From assembly GCF_011777495.1 (NCBI RefSeq), contig NZ_JAATJS010000002.1, positions 62,001-126,000 on the forward strand: 64,000 bases of DNA, in the 5' to 3' direction. Shown piece by piece: positions 53,412-62,938 of this stretch; the stretch's first letter is position 1, and each line of letters starts with the position of its first letter. The DNA is from Microvirga terricola (lineage in GTDB: Bacteria; Pseudomonadota; Alphaproteobacteria; Rhizobiales; Beijerinckiaceae). Made by a program: the position numbers and the translations under genes. Under the pieces are notes generated by a model, which saw nothing but the letters and a program-made list of their open reading frames with translations, had not been told where the DNA came from and made no database searches.

Positions 53412-53888
53412 TCAGTCGCGCTTGAGGCCGACGCGGCGGCCCGCGATTTCGGGCCATCCCAGGGCGTCGGAGGCTCGGCGAAAATCTGTGAGCCTGTCCA
53501 CGATTTCCGTCGGCAGTGGCGTGGAGCGGCGCTGGTTGAGATCCACGTGGATCGTCACCACTTCGAGGCTCGCGGCGAGGAAATTCTCTTGCGCGTGCTT
53601 GATCTGGTGAAACAGGTGGATGCGCTTGGCATCGAAATCGAGGACCCGCGTCTCAATCTCATAGGGCGCTTTCGGGGGAAGCTCGCGGTGGAAGACGGTA
53701 TGTAGCTCCAAAGCGAAGGTCGAACATCGCTTCGCGTCGCGATAGACCGGATCGATGCCGACGCGATGCAGGAGCGCGACGGAGGCGATGTCAAAAGCCG
53801 CCACATAGGCCGCGTTCGTCATGTGACCGTTGAAGTCGACCCATTCGTCGCGCACAGTCTCGCGCACGGAGATCCACGGAGCTGCCAT
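53412..53888 (-). CDS. Hotdog-fold acyl-CoA thioesterase
   Basis: 158 residues from ATG 53888. RDEWVDFNGHMTNAAYVAAFD is the 4-hydroxybenzoyl-CoA-type thioesterase motif with the acidic residue in DFNGHMTN. FALELHTVFHRELPPKAPYEIETRVLDFDAKRIHLFHQ follows. Close relatives hydrolyse betainyl-CoA after BKACE in carnitine breakdown, so here it may release the acid from the BKACE product. It starts 10 nt after the M20 gene and is co-transcribed with it. Confidence 0.85.
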   Translation of the reverse strand: MAAPWISVRETVRDEWVDFNGHMTNAAYVAAFDIASVALLHRVGIDPVYRDAKRCSTFALELHTVFHRELPPKAPYEIETRVLDFDAKRIHLFHQIKHAQENFLAASLEVVTIHVDLNQRRSTPLPTEIVDRLTDFRRASDALGWPEIAGRRVGLKRD

Positions 53889-53898
53889 CTTTTTCTTC

Positions 53899-55188
53899 TT
53901 ATGCCTTTTCGAGGCCGCACCATTCCGCGGCAAAGAGCGCCAGGACCTCGCCGACGCTGAGAATGCTATCGATGGATACCCACTCGTCGATGCCGTGATA
54001 GCTGCCGCCGATGGGGCCATAACAGGTTGCGGGCGTGTCGCCGTAGAGTGCAAGGAAGCGCACATCCGTCGTGGCGGTGGATGCCAACCGTTGCGGCTCG
54101 CTCCCGACGGCCTGCCGGTGCGCCGCGGAGAGCACCTGCATGAAGGGCGCGTTCGGATCGATGGTGCAGCCCTCGGCCTGGAAGCCGCGGTAGGAGATCT
54201 CGATGCCGATATTAGCGAGACCGGGATGCTTCGCCTTCGTCGCCGCGACATTCGCCTCGATGGCGCTCTTCACGCTCTTCAGTGACGTGCCCGGATAGAA
54301 ACCGACGCGCACGAGCATGGTTGCGGAGCACGCAACCGTCGAACCCCAGTCTCCGCCTTCGATGCGGCCGAGATTGAAATTGACCGGATGAGGGTTGGTG
54401 GTGAATTCTGGGTGCCGGTTTTCCGGCCGGTTCCAATCCTCCTCCAGTTCGCGCAAGCCGTCAAACAGCATGTAGGCAGCGGTGATCGCGCTGACGCCGA
54501 CGGAGGCCTCCAGCACGTGGGCGGGCTTGCCGAGAATGCGCAGCGTTACCCACATTACCCCGAGCTGGGACGTCATGATCGTCTGCTGGAACGGTTCCGG
54601 GATGATCGCCGCATCCGCCCTGTATCCGCGTGCCACGCAGGCGAGCGCGCCGTTGCCGGTGCATTCTTCCTCGATGACCGATTGGAACATTACCGGGGCC
54701 GCCGGCGCGTAGCCGAGGTCGCGCAACGCCTCATAGGCAAGGCAATAGGCGACGAGGCCGGATTTCATGTCGCCCGCGCCGCGTCCGTAGAGACGCCCGT
54801 TCCGTTCGCTCGGCGAAAAGGCGGGAGTCGTCCACAATTCCGCCTCCCCGGGGGGCACCACATCGATGTGCCCGTTGAAGATGAGAGAGCGCCCCTGAGC
54901 GCGCCCTTTCGGAACGTGCCGTGCGATCACGTTGGGGCGATTGGTGTAGTCCTGGTGAACTGGCGGCGAAAAACCGGAGCGATCGCGGATTGCATCGACG
55001 TCGACATCGAAGGTCTCGACCGCAAGGCCCATCTCAGTGAAGATTCCGGCCATGATTTCCTGGCCGGCCTGCTCCTTGCCGAGGGTCGTGTCCGCGCTGA
55101 CGAGACGGTGGAGGCGCTGGAGCGCCTGATCGCGACGGGCTTCAATCGCTGCGCGCAGGTCGCTTCGGAAAGTGTCGTCGACGGGCAT
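53899..55188 (-). CDS. M20-family deacylase (ArgE/DapE-like)
   Basis: 429 residues. The two-zinc site is complete: FNGHIDVVPPG, YGRGAGDMKSGLVAY, SVIEEECTGNG, PEPFQ and GGSYHGIDEWVS. The middle holds the dimerisation lid. M20 enzymes cleave N-acyl amino acids or carbamoyl compounds. In this context it probably frees an amino acid from an N-acylated or amide substrate brought in by the neighbouring ABC importer. The exact substrate is unknown. Confidence 0.9.
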   Translation of the reverse strand: MPVDDTFRSDLRAAIEARRDQALQRLHRLVSADTTLGKEQAGQEIMAGIFTEMGLAVETFDVDVDAIRDRSGFSPPVHQDYTNRPNVIARHVPKGRAQGRSLIFNGHIDVVPPGEAELWTTPAFSPSERNGRLYGRGAGDMKSGLVAYCLAYEALRDLGYAPAAPVMFQSVIEEECTGNGALACVARGYRADAAIIPEPFQQTIMTSQLGVMWVTLRILGKPAHVLEASVGVSAITAAYMLFDGLRELEEDWNRPENRHPEFTTNPHPVNFNLGRIEGGDWGSTVACSATMLVRVGFYPGTSLKSVKSAIEANVAATKAKHPGLANIGIEISYRGFQAEGCTIDPNAPFMQVLSAAHRQAVGSEPQRLASTATTDVRFLALYGDTPATCYGPIGGSYHGIDEWVSIDSILSVGEVLALFAAEWCGLEKA

Positions 55189-55498
55189 CGTGATCGTGAC
55201 CTCGATATCGGACGCCGGCAGACGCGGCGCTCACCTCTCGACAGAACTTCATTGCGTCTTCCAGTCAAATAGAAACGCCGAATGGCGCGCATTCCCGATG
55301 GATCACGGGCGGAATAACGTATCAGGAATGCCGCGCCTCCCGGGTTGCATTCACAAAACCTATCAAACTTATTCCGAATATCTATTTGCGAAATGCTCCC
55401 TCGGCCGATCTCTTAGTGCCCTCAATGAAAGGCAGAGTCCGGCTTGTGCTCCGAAAGCCGGAGAGCCAAAACGAGGGCATCGGGGCTGGAGGCTCACA
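55189..55498. other. Divergent promoter region between the M20 and ABC importer genes
   Basis: 310 nt without a gene. It is AT-richer near 55345-55400 (TATCAAACTTATTCCGAATATC), likely holding the importer promoter. No clear operator palindrome is seen. Confidence 0.4.
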
Positions 55499-56284
55499 AT
55501 GTTTAAGTTTTCGTCCCGCGGTTTGGCTATGGGTCTGGCGGTAGCCATCGCGCTCTCGTCCGTCGCCGCGCGCGCCGACGATCTCGCCGATGTGAAGAAG
55601 AGCGGCGAGCTGACGGCGGCTATGAGCGGCGCCTATCCGCCCTTCAACTTCGTCGATGCCTCGACGAACCAGGTGGTCGGTTTCGACGTGTCGATCGCCA
55701 ATGCGCTGGCGCAGAAGCTCGGCGTCAAGGCAAAGACCGTGACGACGGCGTGGGACGGCATCATCGCCGGTCTCCTCGCCAAGAAATACGATTCCATTGT
55801 CGGCAGCATGACCATCACGCCCGAGCGCGAAAAGGTCGTCGATTTCGTCGGGCCTTATTATCACGCGGGCCGCGGTGTGTTCGTCACTGAAGGTTCTAAT
55901 GTCAAGACTCTGACGGATCTTAAGGGCAAGACCGCTGCCGTCACCTTAGGCGAAACCCATGAGAAATGGGCGAAGCAGCAGGATGGCTGGACCGTCAAGA
56001 CCTACAAGGGTCTGCCGGAGCTTCTTCTGGAGCTGAAATCCGGACGCATCGACGCGATCGTCGCCGACAACGTGGCGGTTCTCGTCGCGGTCAAGAGCAG
56101 CGGCGACAAGGTTCGTCAGCTCGAGACGCCGAACATCGAAGGCGGCAGCGTCGGTATCGGGATCGCCATCCGCAAGGGCAATCCCGAGCTTAAAGCGGCG
56201 ATGCAGAAGGCGCTCGACGACATCATGGCCGACGGCACCTATGAGAAGATCGCCCAGCAGTGGATCGGTCGCGACATCCGCTGA
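55499..56284 (+). CDS. Polar amino-acid ABC importer, substrate-binding protein
   Basis: 261 residues from ATG 55499 with GGAGG 7 nt upstream. A signal peptide (GLAMGLAVAIALSSVAARA) is followed by a family 3 solute-binding fold: SGAYPPFNFVDASTNQVVGFDVSIANALAQKLG, DSIVGSMTITPEREKVVDF and GIGIAIRKGNPELK. It is periplasmic. The family binds amino acids and related amines. It starts the ABC-amidase-GNAT operon. Confidence 0.92.
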   Translation: MFKFSSRGLAMGLAVAIALSSVAARADDLADVKKSGELTAAMSGAYPPFNFVDASTNQVVGFDVSIANALAQKLGVKAKTVTTAWDGIIAGLLAKKYDSIVGSMTITPEREKVVDFVGPYYHAGRGVFVTEGSNVKTLTDLKGKTAAVTLGETHEKWAKQQDGWTVKTYKGLPELLLELKSGRIDAIVADNVAVLVAVKSSGDKVRQLETPNIEGGSVGIGIAIRKGNPELKAAMQKALDDIMADGTYEKIAQQWIGRDIR

Positions 56285-56303
56285 TCCCGTCATCGCTCTT
56301 GCG

Positions 56304-56331
56304 GATCCCGGGACCTTGTGGTTCCGGGATC
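56304..56331 (+). promoter_or_regulatory. Hairpin after the binding-protein gene
   Basis: GATCCCGGGAC pairs with GTTCCGGGATC (11 bp, one mismatch) between the binding-protein and permease genes. Without a T-run it most likely raises the binding-protein level relative to the membrane parts. Confidence 0.5.
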
Positions 56332-56363
56332 TCCGTTAAACGACTCGTTTCGAGGAGAGGTCA

Positions 56364-57011
56364 ATGGATTTCGGCCTGATGGCGCGCATTTTTCCGTTCT
56401 TCCTGGAAGCCGCGCTGGTCACCATTGAATTGTCGCTGCTCTCGCTCGCTCTCGGTCTCACGGTCGCGGCTGTGATCACCATGTTCCGGCTGTCACGCCT
56501 ACGGACCCTGCGTGCGATCGGCACGCTCTATGTCAGCCTTATGCGCGGCACGCCCTGCCTGATCCAGCTCTTCATTCTGTATTTCGGCGGTCCGCAGATC
56601 GGCATCAATCTCAGTCCCTTCGCGGCGGGAGCTATCGGGCTCGGCATGAATATCGGGGCCTACATGGCCGAGGCGATGCGCGGCGCGATACTCGCCGTTG
56701 ATCGGGGACAGACCGAGGCGGCGCGGGTGCTCGGCTTCAGCCGCTTCGAGACCATGCGGATCGTCGTTCTGCCGCAGGCGGCGAAACTGATGATCCGGCC
56801 GCTCGGCGTGAACGCGGTCGCCCTCGTCAAGGGAACCGCGCTCGTCTCCACTATCTCGGTTGTGGACCTTACCTACACCGCACAGCGCTTCATCGGCTCC
56901 ACCTACAAGCCATTCGAGATTTTCGCCGTCGCCGCAATTCTCTACATGGCGATGATCTATGCCCTGTCGAAGGTGGTCGATTTCCTCGATCGTCGCTACG
57001 CCGCTGCGTGA
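56364..57011 (+). CDS. Polar amino-acid ABC importer, permease 1
   Basis: 215 residues, five membrane helices, HisM/GlnP family. LSLLSLALGLTVAAVITMFRLS and YVSLMRGTPCLIQLFILYFG are typical. The EAA loop is EAARVLGFSRFETMRIVVLPQA. An AGGAG-type site precedes the ATG. It pairs with the next gene to form the membrane channel. Confidence 0.92.
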   Translation: MDFGLMARIFPFFLEAALVTIELSLLSLALGLTVAAVITMFRLSRLRTLRAIGTLYVSLMRGTPCLIQLFILYFGGPQIGINLSPFAAGAIGLGMNIGAYMAEAMRGAILAVDRGQTEAARVLGFSRFETMRIVVLPQAAKLMIRPLGVNAVALVKGTALVSTISVVDLTYTAQRFIGSTYKPFEIFAVAAILYMAMIYALSKVVDFLDRRYAAA

Positions 57012-57023
57012 CGGAGAGATTTC

Positions 57024-57683
57024 ATGCAGGGTTTGGATTTCAGCGTCGTCTCTTCGTATCTCGACATCATCTGGGTCGGGGTTTGGTGGACCGCCACCAT
57101 CACTGTCTCCGCATCGCTGGTCAGCGTGCTCGGCGGCATTCTTCTCGCCGTGGCGGTTCTCCATGGACCGTCGGCTCTGCGCTATCCCATGCGCCTGTTC
57201 AGCTGGATCTTTATGGGCACACCGCTGCTCTTGCAGCTCTACCTGATCTATTTTGGTTTGGTGCAGATCGGCATCGACATCCCGGCGCTCGCGGCGGGCA
57301 TCATCGGGCTCGGCCTCCACTTCGCGGTCTACAACGCGGACATTCTCCGCGCCGGCATCACCGCCGTCGACATGGGCCAGACGGAAGGCGCGCGCACGCT
57401 CGGCTTCTCGCGCCTGCAGACCCTTCGCTACGTCATCGTTCCGCAGGCGCTTCTGAATACCGCGCCGCCGATTGGGGGCAACCTCATCGCGCTTCTGAAG
57501 GAATCGGCTATCGTCTCCGTGATCGGGGTGACCGAACTCGTTCATTCCGCGCAACTCGCCATCAGCGAGACCTACAGGCCGTTCGAGTTCTACGTCATCG
57601 CCGCGGTCCTGTACTATGTCCTGAACCTGGCGCTTGAAGGCATCCTGAAAGTGATCGAGACAAGAGTGGAGGCCACCCGATGA
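57024..57683 (+). CDS. Polar amino-acid ABC importer, permease 2
   Basis: 219 residues with the same architecture as the previous gene: [39 protein letters not shown] and the EAA-like loop [24 protein letters not shown]. Two different permeases indicate a heteromeric importer. The gene overlaps the ATPase gene by 4 nt. Confidence 0.92.
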   Translation: MQGLDFSVVSSYLDIIWVGVWWTATITVSASLVSVLGGILLAVAVLHGPSALRYPMRLFSWIFMGTPLLLQLYLIYFGLVQIGIDIPALAAGIIGLGLHFAVYNADILRAGITAVDMGQTEGARTLGFSRLQTLRYVIVPQALLNTAPPIGGNLIALLKESAIVSVIGVTELVHSAQLAISETYRPFEFYVIAAVLYYVLNLALEGILKVIETRVEATR

Positions 57684-58468
57684 ACGCGGCCAGCAAGTTC
57701 GCGGGCGCTAACGACCGCCCGATGGTGCAGGTCATAGATGCGCACAAATCCTTTGGCGCCTTCGAGATCCTGAAGGGCATCAATCTCTCGGTGAACAAGG
57801 GGCAGATCGTAGCTATCATCGGCCCGAGCGGCTCCGGCAAGAGCACACTTCTGCGCTCGATCAATCATCTGGAGGCCCTCAACAAGGGCGAGGTCTGGGT
57901 CGACGGCATCCAGGTGAATCGTCCGCTCACCGGGCACGCCTTCGAGCAACACATCAACAGTGTGCGCCAGCGCATGGGCATGGTCTTCCAGCACTTCAAT
58001 CTGTTCCCGCACATGACCGTCGGCGAGAACGTCACCGTCGGGCCAATCAAGCTCAGGAAGATGCCTGCCGCCCGCGCCCGCGATCTCGCCATGGAGCTTC
58101 TCGGAAAGGTCGGGCTTCAGGACAAGTACGACGCCTATCCGTCGCGATTGTCCGGTGGCCAGAAGCAGCGGGTCGCGATTGCGCGGGCGCTTGCCATGGA
58201 GCCCTCGGTGATGCTGTTCGACGAGGCGACCTCCGCGCTTGATCCCGAACTCGTCGACGAGGTCAATCTGGTGATGAAGCAACTGGCGAGCGAGCACATG
58301 ACGATGATTATCGTCACACATGAAATGCGCTTCGCCAGCGAGGTCGCCGACCGGGTCCTCTTCATGGACGGCGGCATCGTCGTCGAGGAAGGGCCGCCGA
58401 GCGAGATCTTCAGCAACCCCAGGATGGACCGGACGCGCACCTTCCTCAAGAAACACTTGGCCGGTTGA
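57680..58468 (+). CDS. Polar amino-acid ABC importer, ATP-binding protein
   Basis: 262 residues. Walker [19 protein letters not shown]-loop [14 protein letters not shown], signature [20 protein letters not shown], Walker [17 protein letters not shown] and the switch histidine in MIIVTHEM. All are intact. It drives uptake through the two permeases and completes a full importer. Confidence 0.95.
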   Translation: MNAASKFAGANDRPMVQVIDAHKSFGAFEILKGINLSVNKGQIVAIIGPSGSGKSTLLRSINHLEALNKGEVWVDGIQVNRPLTGHAFEQHINSVRQRMGMVFQHFNLFPHMTVGENVTVGPIKLRKMPAARARDLAMELLGKVGLQDKYDAYPSRLSGGQKQRVAIARALAMEPSVMLFDEATSALDPELVDEVNLVMKQLASEHMTMIIVTHEMRFASEVADRVLFMDGGIVVEEGPPSEIFSNPRMDRTRTFLKKHLAG

Positions 58469-58511
58469 GACGCGCCGCGCGCCAGACGAATACGACGAAC
58501 AGGAATTGGTC

Positions 58512-60143
58512 ATGACACGTAACGATTATCCCGATTACGGCCTCACCCATGAGGAACGGCGTCGCGCGGTTCTCGGGCATTATTACGAGCAGCCCGGCAT
58601 GGACGGCGCCCGCGGAGAAATCTGGTGCTACACCGACCGCTATTCGTACCGTGCCGGGGATGTGCTCACCCTGTTTGTGAGTTCGACGGCGGAACGCTAC
58701 CGGCTCGAGATCGTTCGCGACGGTGGCGTGGAGACGCCCGTTCTGACGGCGGAGCGCCTAAGCGCGTCATGGCAGGACACACCGGATCAATGCTCAGTCG
58801 TCGGCTGCGGCTGGGAGGCCTCGCACGAGATCCGGATTCCCTCCGAGTGGAGCTCGGGGGCCTACCGCATCACCCTGACGGCGGAGGGGCGCGACGGGCG
58901 GCTCATCCGCTGCTATCACCTGTTTATCCTGCGCCCCACGATGGGAAAGAAGCCGAAGCGCATTCTCCAGGTCGCTGCCACCGGCACCTGGACCGCCTAC
59001 AACACCTGGGGTGGCTCCAACCATTATCAGGGGATCACCGGTCTGAAGCGCAATCAATACGCGCCGGTGGTCAGCATCGAGCGGCCCTTCTGCCGCGGCT
59101 TCGTTGTGCTGCCTCCCGAGGCGCCGCGCGTGCCTCTCGAGTTCCAGGTTCCTCCCGCCCTGCCGCCACGCTACCCGCACATGGAATGGGCCTACGCCCA
59201 TGGCTACAGCAAGAAGTACGCCTCCTCCGGCTGGGCGAGCTATGACAGCCATTTCTTCCGCTGGGCGGAGCGCGCGGGCTACGCCATCGACCTCGCCAGC
59301 CAGCACGAGCTGCATTTCGAGCCAGAGCTTCTCGACGGTTACGATTGCGTGGTCTTCGTTGGTCACGACGAATACTGGACCTGGGAGATGCGCGACGCGG
59401 TCGAGCGCTATGTGAAGATGGGTGGCAAGGTCGGGCGCTTTGCCGGAAACTTCATGTGGCAGACGCGCCTCGAAGACGCGGGCCGCCGTCAGGTCTGCTA
59501 CAAGTACCGCGCCGCGGAAGACCCCATTCTCAATGGCCGCGACCTGACCCGATTGAGCACGTCGTGGGAAGATGCCCGCGTCGGCCGTCCGGGATCGGAG
59601 ACCTTCGGCCTCCTTGCGACGCGCGGTCTCTATGTGGGCTGGGGCGGCTGCGCGCCACGCGGGGTGCGTGGGTTCCCGATCTACCGCCCCGAGCACTGGG
59701 CCTTCGAGGGAACCGGCATCTACTACGGCGATATCCTCGGGGCGGATTCGCACGTCTTCGGCTATGAGGTGGATGGCCTCGATTATGTGATCGAGGGTGG
59801 CTTGCCGCGTCCGGCGGACGGCAGCGGCGCGCCGGAAGGCCTGCAGATCCTCGCGCTCGGCATGTCCTCACTCAAGGAGGAGAGCGCCGACATTCCCGCC
59901 GACGATCAGTTCCTCTCCGACGAGGACGCGCGCTTCGTCGCGAGAACGCTGATCGGCAACGACAAGCCCGACGCGGTGGAGAAGGTAAAGCGCGGCGCCG
60001 GCATGATAGTCAATTTCCCGATGGGCAAGGGCGAGATTTTCCACGCGGGCAGCTGTGAATGGGTCGCCGGGCTCTTGCGCAAGGACCCCATGGTGGAGAA
60101 GGTGACGGCCAACATCATGAACCGCTATCTCGGCGGCCGCTGA
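58512..60143 (+). CDS. N,N-dimethylformamidase large-subunit-like protein
   Basis: 543 residues from ATG 58512 (AGGA site). It matches the C-terminal part of DMFase beta subunits: ILQVAATGTWTAYNTWGGSNHYQG, YDCVVFVGHDEYWTWEMRDAVERYVKMGGKVGRFAGN, GYEVDGLDYVI and the end GEIFHAGSCEWVAGL. DMFase is an iron-dependent amidohydrolase; the true enzyme has a 760-residue large chain and a small subunit. Here the chain is shorter and no small-subunit gene is seen, so the substrate is probably a different amide. It lies in the ABC importer operon, implying that it acts on the imported compound. Confidence 0.85.
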   Translation: MTRNDYPDYGLTHEERRRAVLGHYYEQPGMDGARGEIWCYTDRYSYRAGDVLTLFVSSTAERYRLEIVRDGGVETPVLTAERLSASWQDTPDQCSVVGCGWEASHEIRIPSEWSSGAYRITLTAEGRDGRLIRCYHLFILRPTMGKKPKRILQVAATGTWTAYNTWGGSNHYQGITGLKRNQYAPVVSIERPFCRGFVVLPPEAPRVPLEFQVPPALPPRYPHMEWAYAHGYSKKYASSGWASYDSHFFRWAERAGYAIDLASQHELHFEPELLDGYDCVVFVGHDEYWTWEMRDAVERYVKMGGKVGRFAGNFMWQTRLEDAGRRQVCYKYRAAEDPILNGRDLTRLSTSWEDARVGRPGSETFGLLATRGLYVGWGGCAPRGVRGFPIYRPEHWAFEGTGIYYGDILGADSHVFGYEVDGLDYVIEGGLPRPADGSGAPEGLQILALGMSSLKEESADIPADDQFLSDEDARFVARTLIGNDKPDAVEKVKRGAGMIVNFPMGKGEIFHAGSCEWVAGLLRKDPMVEKVTANIMNRYLGGR

Positions 60144-60154
60144 ACAGGGATGCC

Positions 60155-60634
60155 ATGAGCGTCGAGACGAAGGACATTATCATCCGCGAGATCGCGGCCT
60201 CGGACCACGCGGCGGTAGCCGCCATGCTTCGGAAACTCGGGCATCATGTTGGCGCTGAGCCGAAGGTCACGGCGAAGGATCTCGCAGCGTACGGTCCCCT
60301 CGGTCACCGCTGCACCGAAATTCTCGTCGCGGAAGCGCAGGGCGCGATCATCGGCATCGCGCTCTACTCCATCGTCTTTTCCGCTTGGCGGGGGCAACCG
60401 GGTATCTATGTCTCGGATCTCTTCGTGGAAGATAAAGCGCGCGGTTTGGGTATCGGTACGCGACTGCTGCGCGCTGCCGTCGCGCGGGAAATGCCGCGCG
60501 GATGCGCGTATCTAAAGCTCGATGTCGACAAGGACAATGCGGAAGGCCTCTCGTTCTACGAGAAGCGCGGCTTCAAATCGAGCGACCGCGAACGGACCAT
60601 GGTGCTGGAAAAGGATGGCATGACACGCCTCTGA
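60155..60634 (+). CDS. GNAT-family N-acetyltransferase
   Basis: 159 residues. The acetyl-CoA binding motif is VSDLFVEDKARGLGIGTRLLRAAV, followed by LKLDVDKDNAEGLSFYEKRGF. It transfers an acetyl group to an amine. It starts 11 nt after the DMFase-like gene and is the last gene of that operon. It may modify or detoxify an amine formed in the pathway, which is inference. Confidence 0.88.
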   Translation: MSVETKDIIIREIAASDHAAVAAMLRKLGHHVGAEPKVTAKDLAAYGPLGHRCTEILVAEAQGAIIGIALYSIVFSAWRGQPGIYVSDLFVEDKARGLGIGTRLLRAAVAREMPRGCAYLKLDVDKDNAEGLSFYEKRGFKSSDRERTMVLEKDGMTRL

Positions 60635-61026
60635 AGTATCGTCCTCATCGCATTGCGCGTCCGAGGGCAAGGGCGAGCTTTGCCTGGAACTGCGCCCCCA
60701 TTCTCGGCGTCTTGTCGGAACGGTTAACCGTGTTTGGCGGTGCCCGCGAACTGGCGAAGTCTCGGCGGCGGAAGCAAAGCGTCAAGTCGTCGCCGGAGCC
60801 GCTGCCGCGCAAGCGCGTCCAGAAGGTCGCGTGATGGCCTCCTTCAGCCTTGCCATGGGGCGCCGACAACAACCTGAGTCTTTGAGACAGACTCACCTCT
60901 TGGATTGGTAGATCAGAGGCGAGCAGCGACACCCGTTACCTCGGCCCACGCATCCCTTGGTTCCCTCGACAGAGGCCAGTTCGACCCTACTCTTTCTAAA
61001 AAGCCTAACCAGCGGCGGGAACACCC
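60635..61026. other. Gap without a supported gene
   Basis: 392 nt between the GNAT and sulfite dehydrogenase genes. Short frames on both strands have no family match. The last 100 nt probably contain the sorA promoter. Confidence 0.4.
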
Positions 61027-62244
61027 ATGGCCACGAGAAGATCCTTCATGATCGGCGCGACCCTGGCGGCTCCGGCGCTCCTCCGAAAGGCGGTTGCGGC
61101 GGAGGGCCTGGGCCTCGATCCGCACCTTCCAGCAGGAACGTTAAGCGAAGCCGCCCTGGAGGCTTTGCCCGGTAAGGTGCCTCTCATCAAGCTGAGCTAT
61201 CGCCCACCGAACTACGAAACGCCGCTTCGCTATTTCAACGATCTCTTCACGCCCAACGATGCGTTCTTCGTGCGCTATCACCTCTCGGATATCCCGGAGG
61301 TCGATCCCAACACCTGGGGTCTGACCATCGGCGGTGATGCAGCGGCAAAGCCATTCGAGTTGACGCTCGATGCTCTCAAGCGGGATTTCGCGCCTATCGA
61401 GATCGCAGCGCTCTGCCAGTGTGCGGGCAACCGGCGCGGCCTGTTCGACCCTCATGTGCCTGGCGTCGAATGGGGCTACGGCGCCATGGGCAATGCCCGC
61501 TGGAAGGGTGTCCGGCTCAAGGATATCCTTGAGCGCGCGAACCTCGCCAAAGAGACCATCGAGATTTCCTTCCAGGGAACCGATGGGCCGGCCTTCGACA
61601 AGACGCCGCACTTCGTCAAGAGCATCCCGATCTGGAAGGCGCTCGATCCCGACACGCTCGTGGCTTACGAGATGAATGGGCAAGCTCTGCCTCACTTCAA
61701 CGGCGCTCCGGCGCGGATCGTGGTCCCAGGATGGGCTGGAACCTACTGGATGAAGCACGTCACCCGGATCACCGCGCGCTCCACGCCCGAGGATAATTTC
61801 TGGATGAAGGCGGCCTATCGCATTCCCACCGGCAAGTTCCCCCTCGTTCAGCGCTTTCTCAGCCAGGAGACGGTCGCCAGTACCCCGATTACCGAAATGG
61901 TCGTGAACTCCGTCATCACGGCGCCGGCCGCAGGCGATGCCGTCAGGATGGGCTCGACGCTCACGGTCAAGGGTGTAGCTTGGGATGGCGGCTACGGCAT
62001 CACTTCAGTCGAGGTCTCGACGGACGAAGGCCAATCCTGGGCGCGGGCGACGCTCGGTCCGGATGTCGGCCGCTACTCGTTCCGGCCCTGGACGTTTCAG
62101 GTGAGGGCGACTAGCAAAGGCCCCCTGACACTCATGGCGCGAGCCTCAAATGCGATCGGCCAAACCCAGACCTCGGCCTTGATCCAGAACCCTGCCGGAT
62201 ATCATCACAATCTGATGCATCGCGTCAGCGTCACCGTTGCATGA
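61027..62244 (+). CDS. sorA: SorA-type sulfite dehydrogenase, molybdenum subunit
   Basis: 405 residues. A twin-arginine-like signal (TRRSFMIGATLAAPALL) precedes a sulfite-oxidase fold. The molybdenum-ligating cysteine is Cys132 in LCQCAGNRRGLF, with YGAMGNARWKGVRLKDIL and VPGWAGTYWMKHV. The C-terminal dimerisation domain has SVEVSTDEGQSWARA. It oxidises sulfite to sulfate in the periplasm. A cytochrome c gene follows directly, as in SorAB. Confidence 0.92.
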   Translation: MATRRSFMIGATLAAPALLRKAVAAEGLGLDPHLPAGTLSEAALEALPGKVPLIKLSYRPPNYETPLRYFNDLFTPNDAFFVRYHLSDIPEVDPNTWGLTIGGDAAAKPFELTLDALKRDFAPIEIAALCQCAGNRRGLFDPHVPGVEWGYGAMGNARWKGVRLKDILERANLAKETIEISFQGTDGPAFDKTPHFVKSIPIWKALDPDTLVAYEMNGQALPHFNGAPARIVVPGWAGTYWMKHVTRITARSTPEDNFWMKAAYRIPTGKFPLVQRFLSQETVASTPITEMVVNSVITAPAAGDAVRMGSTLTVKGVAWDGGYGITSVEVSTDEGQSWARATLGPDVGRYSFRPWTFQVRATSKGPLTLMARASNAIGQTQTSALIQNPAGYHHNLMHRVSVTVA

Positions 62245-62252
62245 GGTCCACC

Positions 62253-62546
62253 ATGAGAAAACCGCTTCTGGCAGCACTCGCTCTCGCCGTGTCCACTGCG
62301 GCCCACGCCGACGAGACGGTGATCACCCTCAAAAACGCTCCCGGCCGGGATGTGGTGATGAACAACTGCGCCGCCTGCCACAGCCTGGACTACATCCAGA
62401 TGAACTCCCCCTTTCCCGACCAGAAGGTGTGGGAAGCCGAGGTGACCAAGATGATCAAGGCCTTCGGTGCGCCGATCGATGACGCCGATGCAAAGACGAT
62501 CATCGACTATCTCAGCCGGAACTACGGGACCGGCGGTCCTACATAG
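62253..62546 (+). CDS. sorB: SorB-type cytochrome c subunit
   Basis: 97 residues from ATG 62253 (GAGG site); an ATG at 62241 is possible. A signal peptide (KPLLAALALAVSTAAHA) leads to one heme site NNCAACHSLDYIQMNSPF and a methionine-containing C-terminal helix region. It accepts electrons from SorA. The 9-nt spacing marks one operon. Confidence 0.9.
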   Translation: MRKPLLAALALAVSTAAHADETVITLKNAPGRDVVMNNCAACHSLDYIQMNSPFPDQKVWEAEVTKMIKAFGAPIDDADAKTIIDYLSRNYGTGGPT

Positions 62547-62597
62547 GCCATGTCGAGACCGGGCATCCCCTGATCTTCGAAACCAAGAGGCTATGAC

Positions 62598-62726
62598 GGT
62601 TCTGTCGCGAATTCTCGATAGGTATGAGGGCTATTCCCGCCAGTGGTCTCACGCAGCCAGAATGTTGAACTGTTCGGCGAGAGGCTGCCGCCGATTGCAG
62701 GCATATTTCGCCTGCTGTTTGCGCAT
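62598..62726 (-). mobile_element. IS6-family transposase tail with terminal repeat (copy 3)
   Basis: The minus strand reads MRKQQAKYACNRRQPLAEQ, then FNILAA and stop at 62649. The 3' flank is nearly identical to copy 2 and ends at GGTTCTGTCG (62598-62607, plus strand), the IS6 terminal repeat. Upstream sequence (62727-62938) is unrelated and holds no clear gene. Confidence 0.7.
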
Positions 62727-62938
62727 CGGACTGGAACATTGGGCGCGGGAGAGAATGGCGAAATTCGACCCATTTGCCAGCGCGTTGAGGTCTTTATTTC
62801 GGGCTGCCAGAGAATGCGGGTTGCCGAAAAGCACCGACATTTCGGGCGCTTGCGGGTATGGCGTCCCTCAGCCGTAAGGACCTCGTGGAACGGGCGCTTG
62901 CTCATGGCAACACCGCGCCCTCTACACACTGATCCGGT

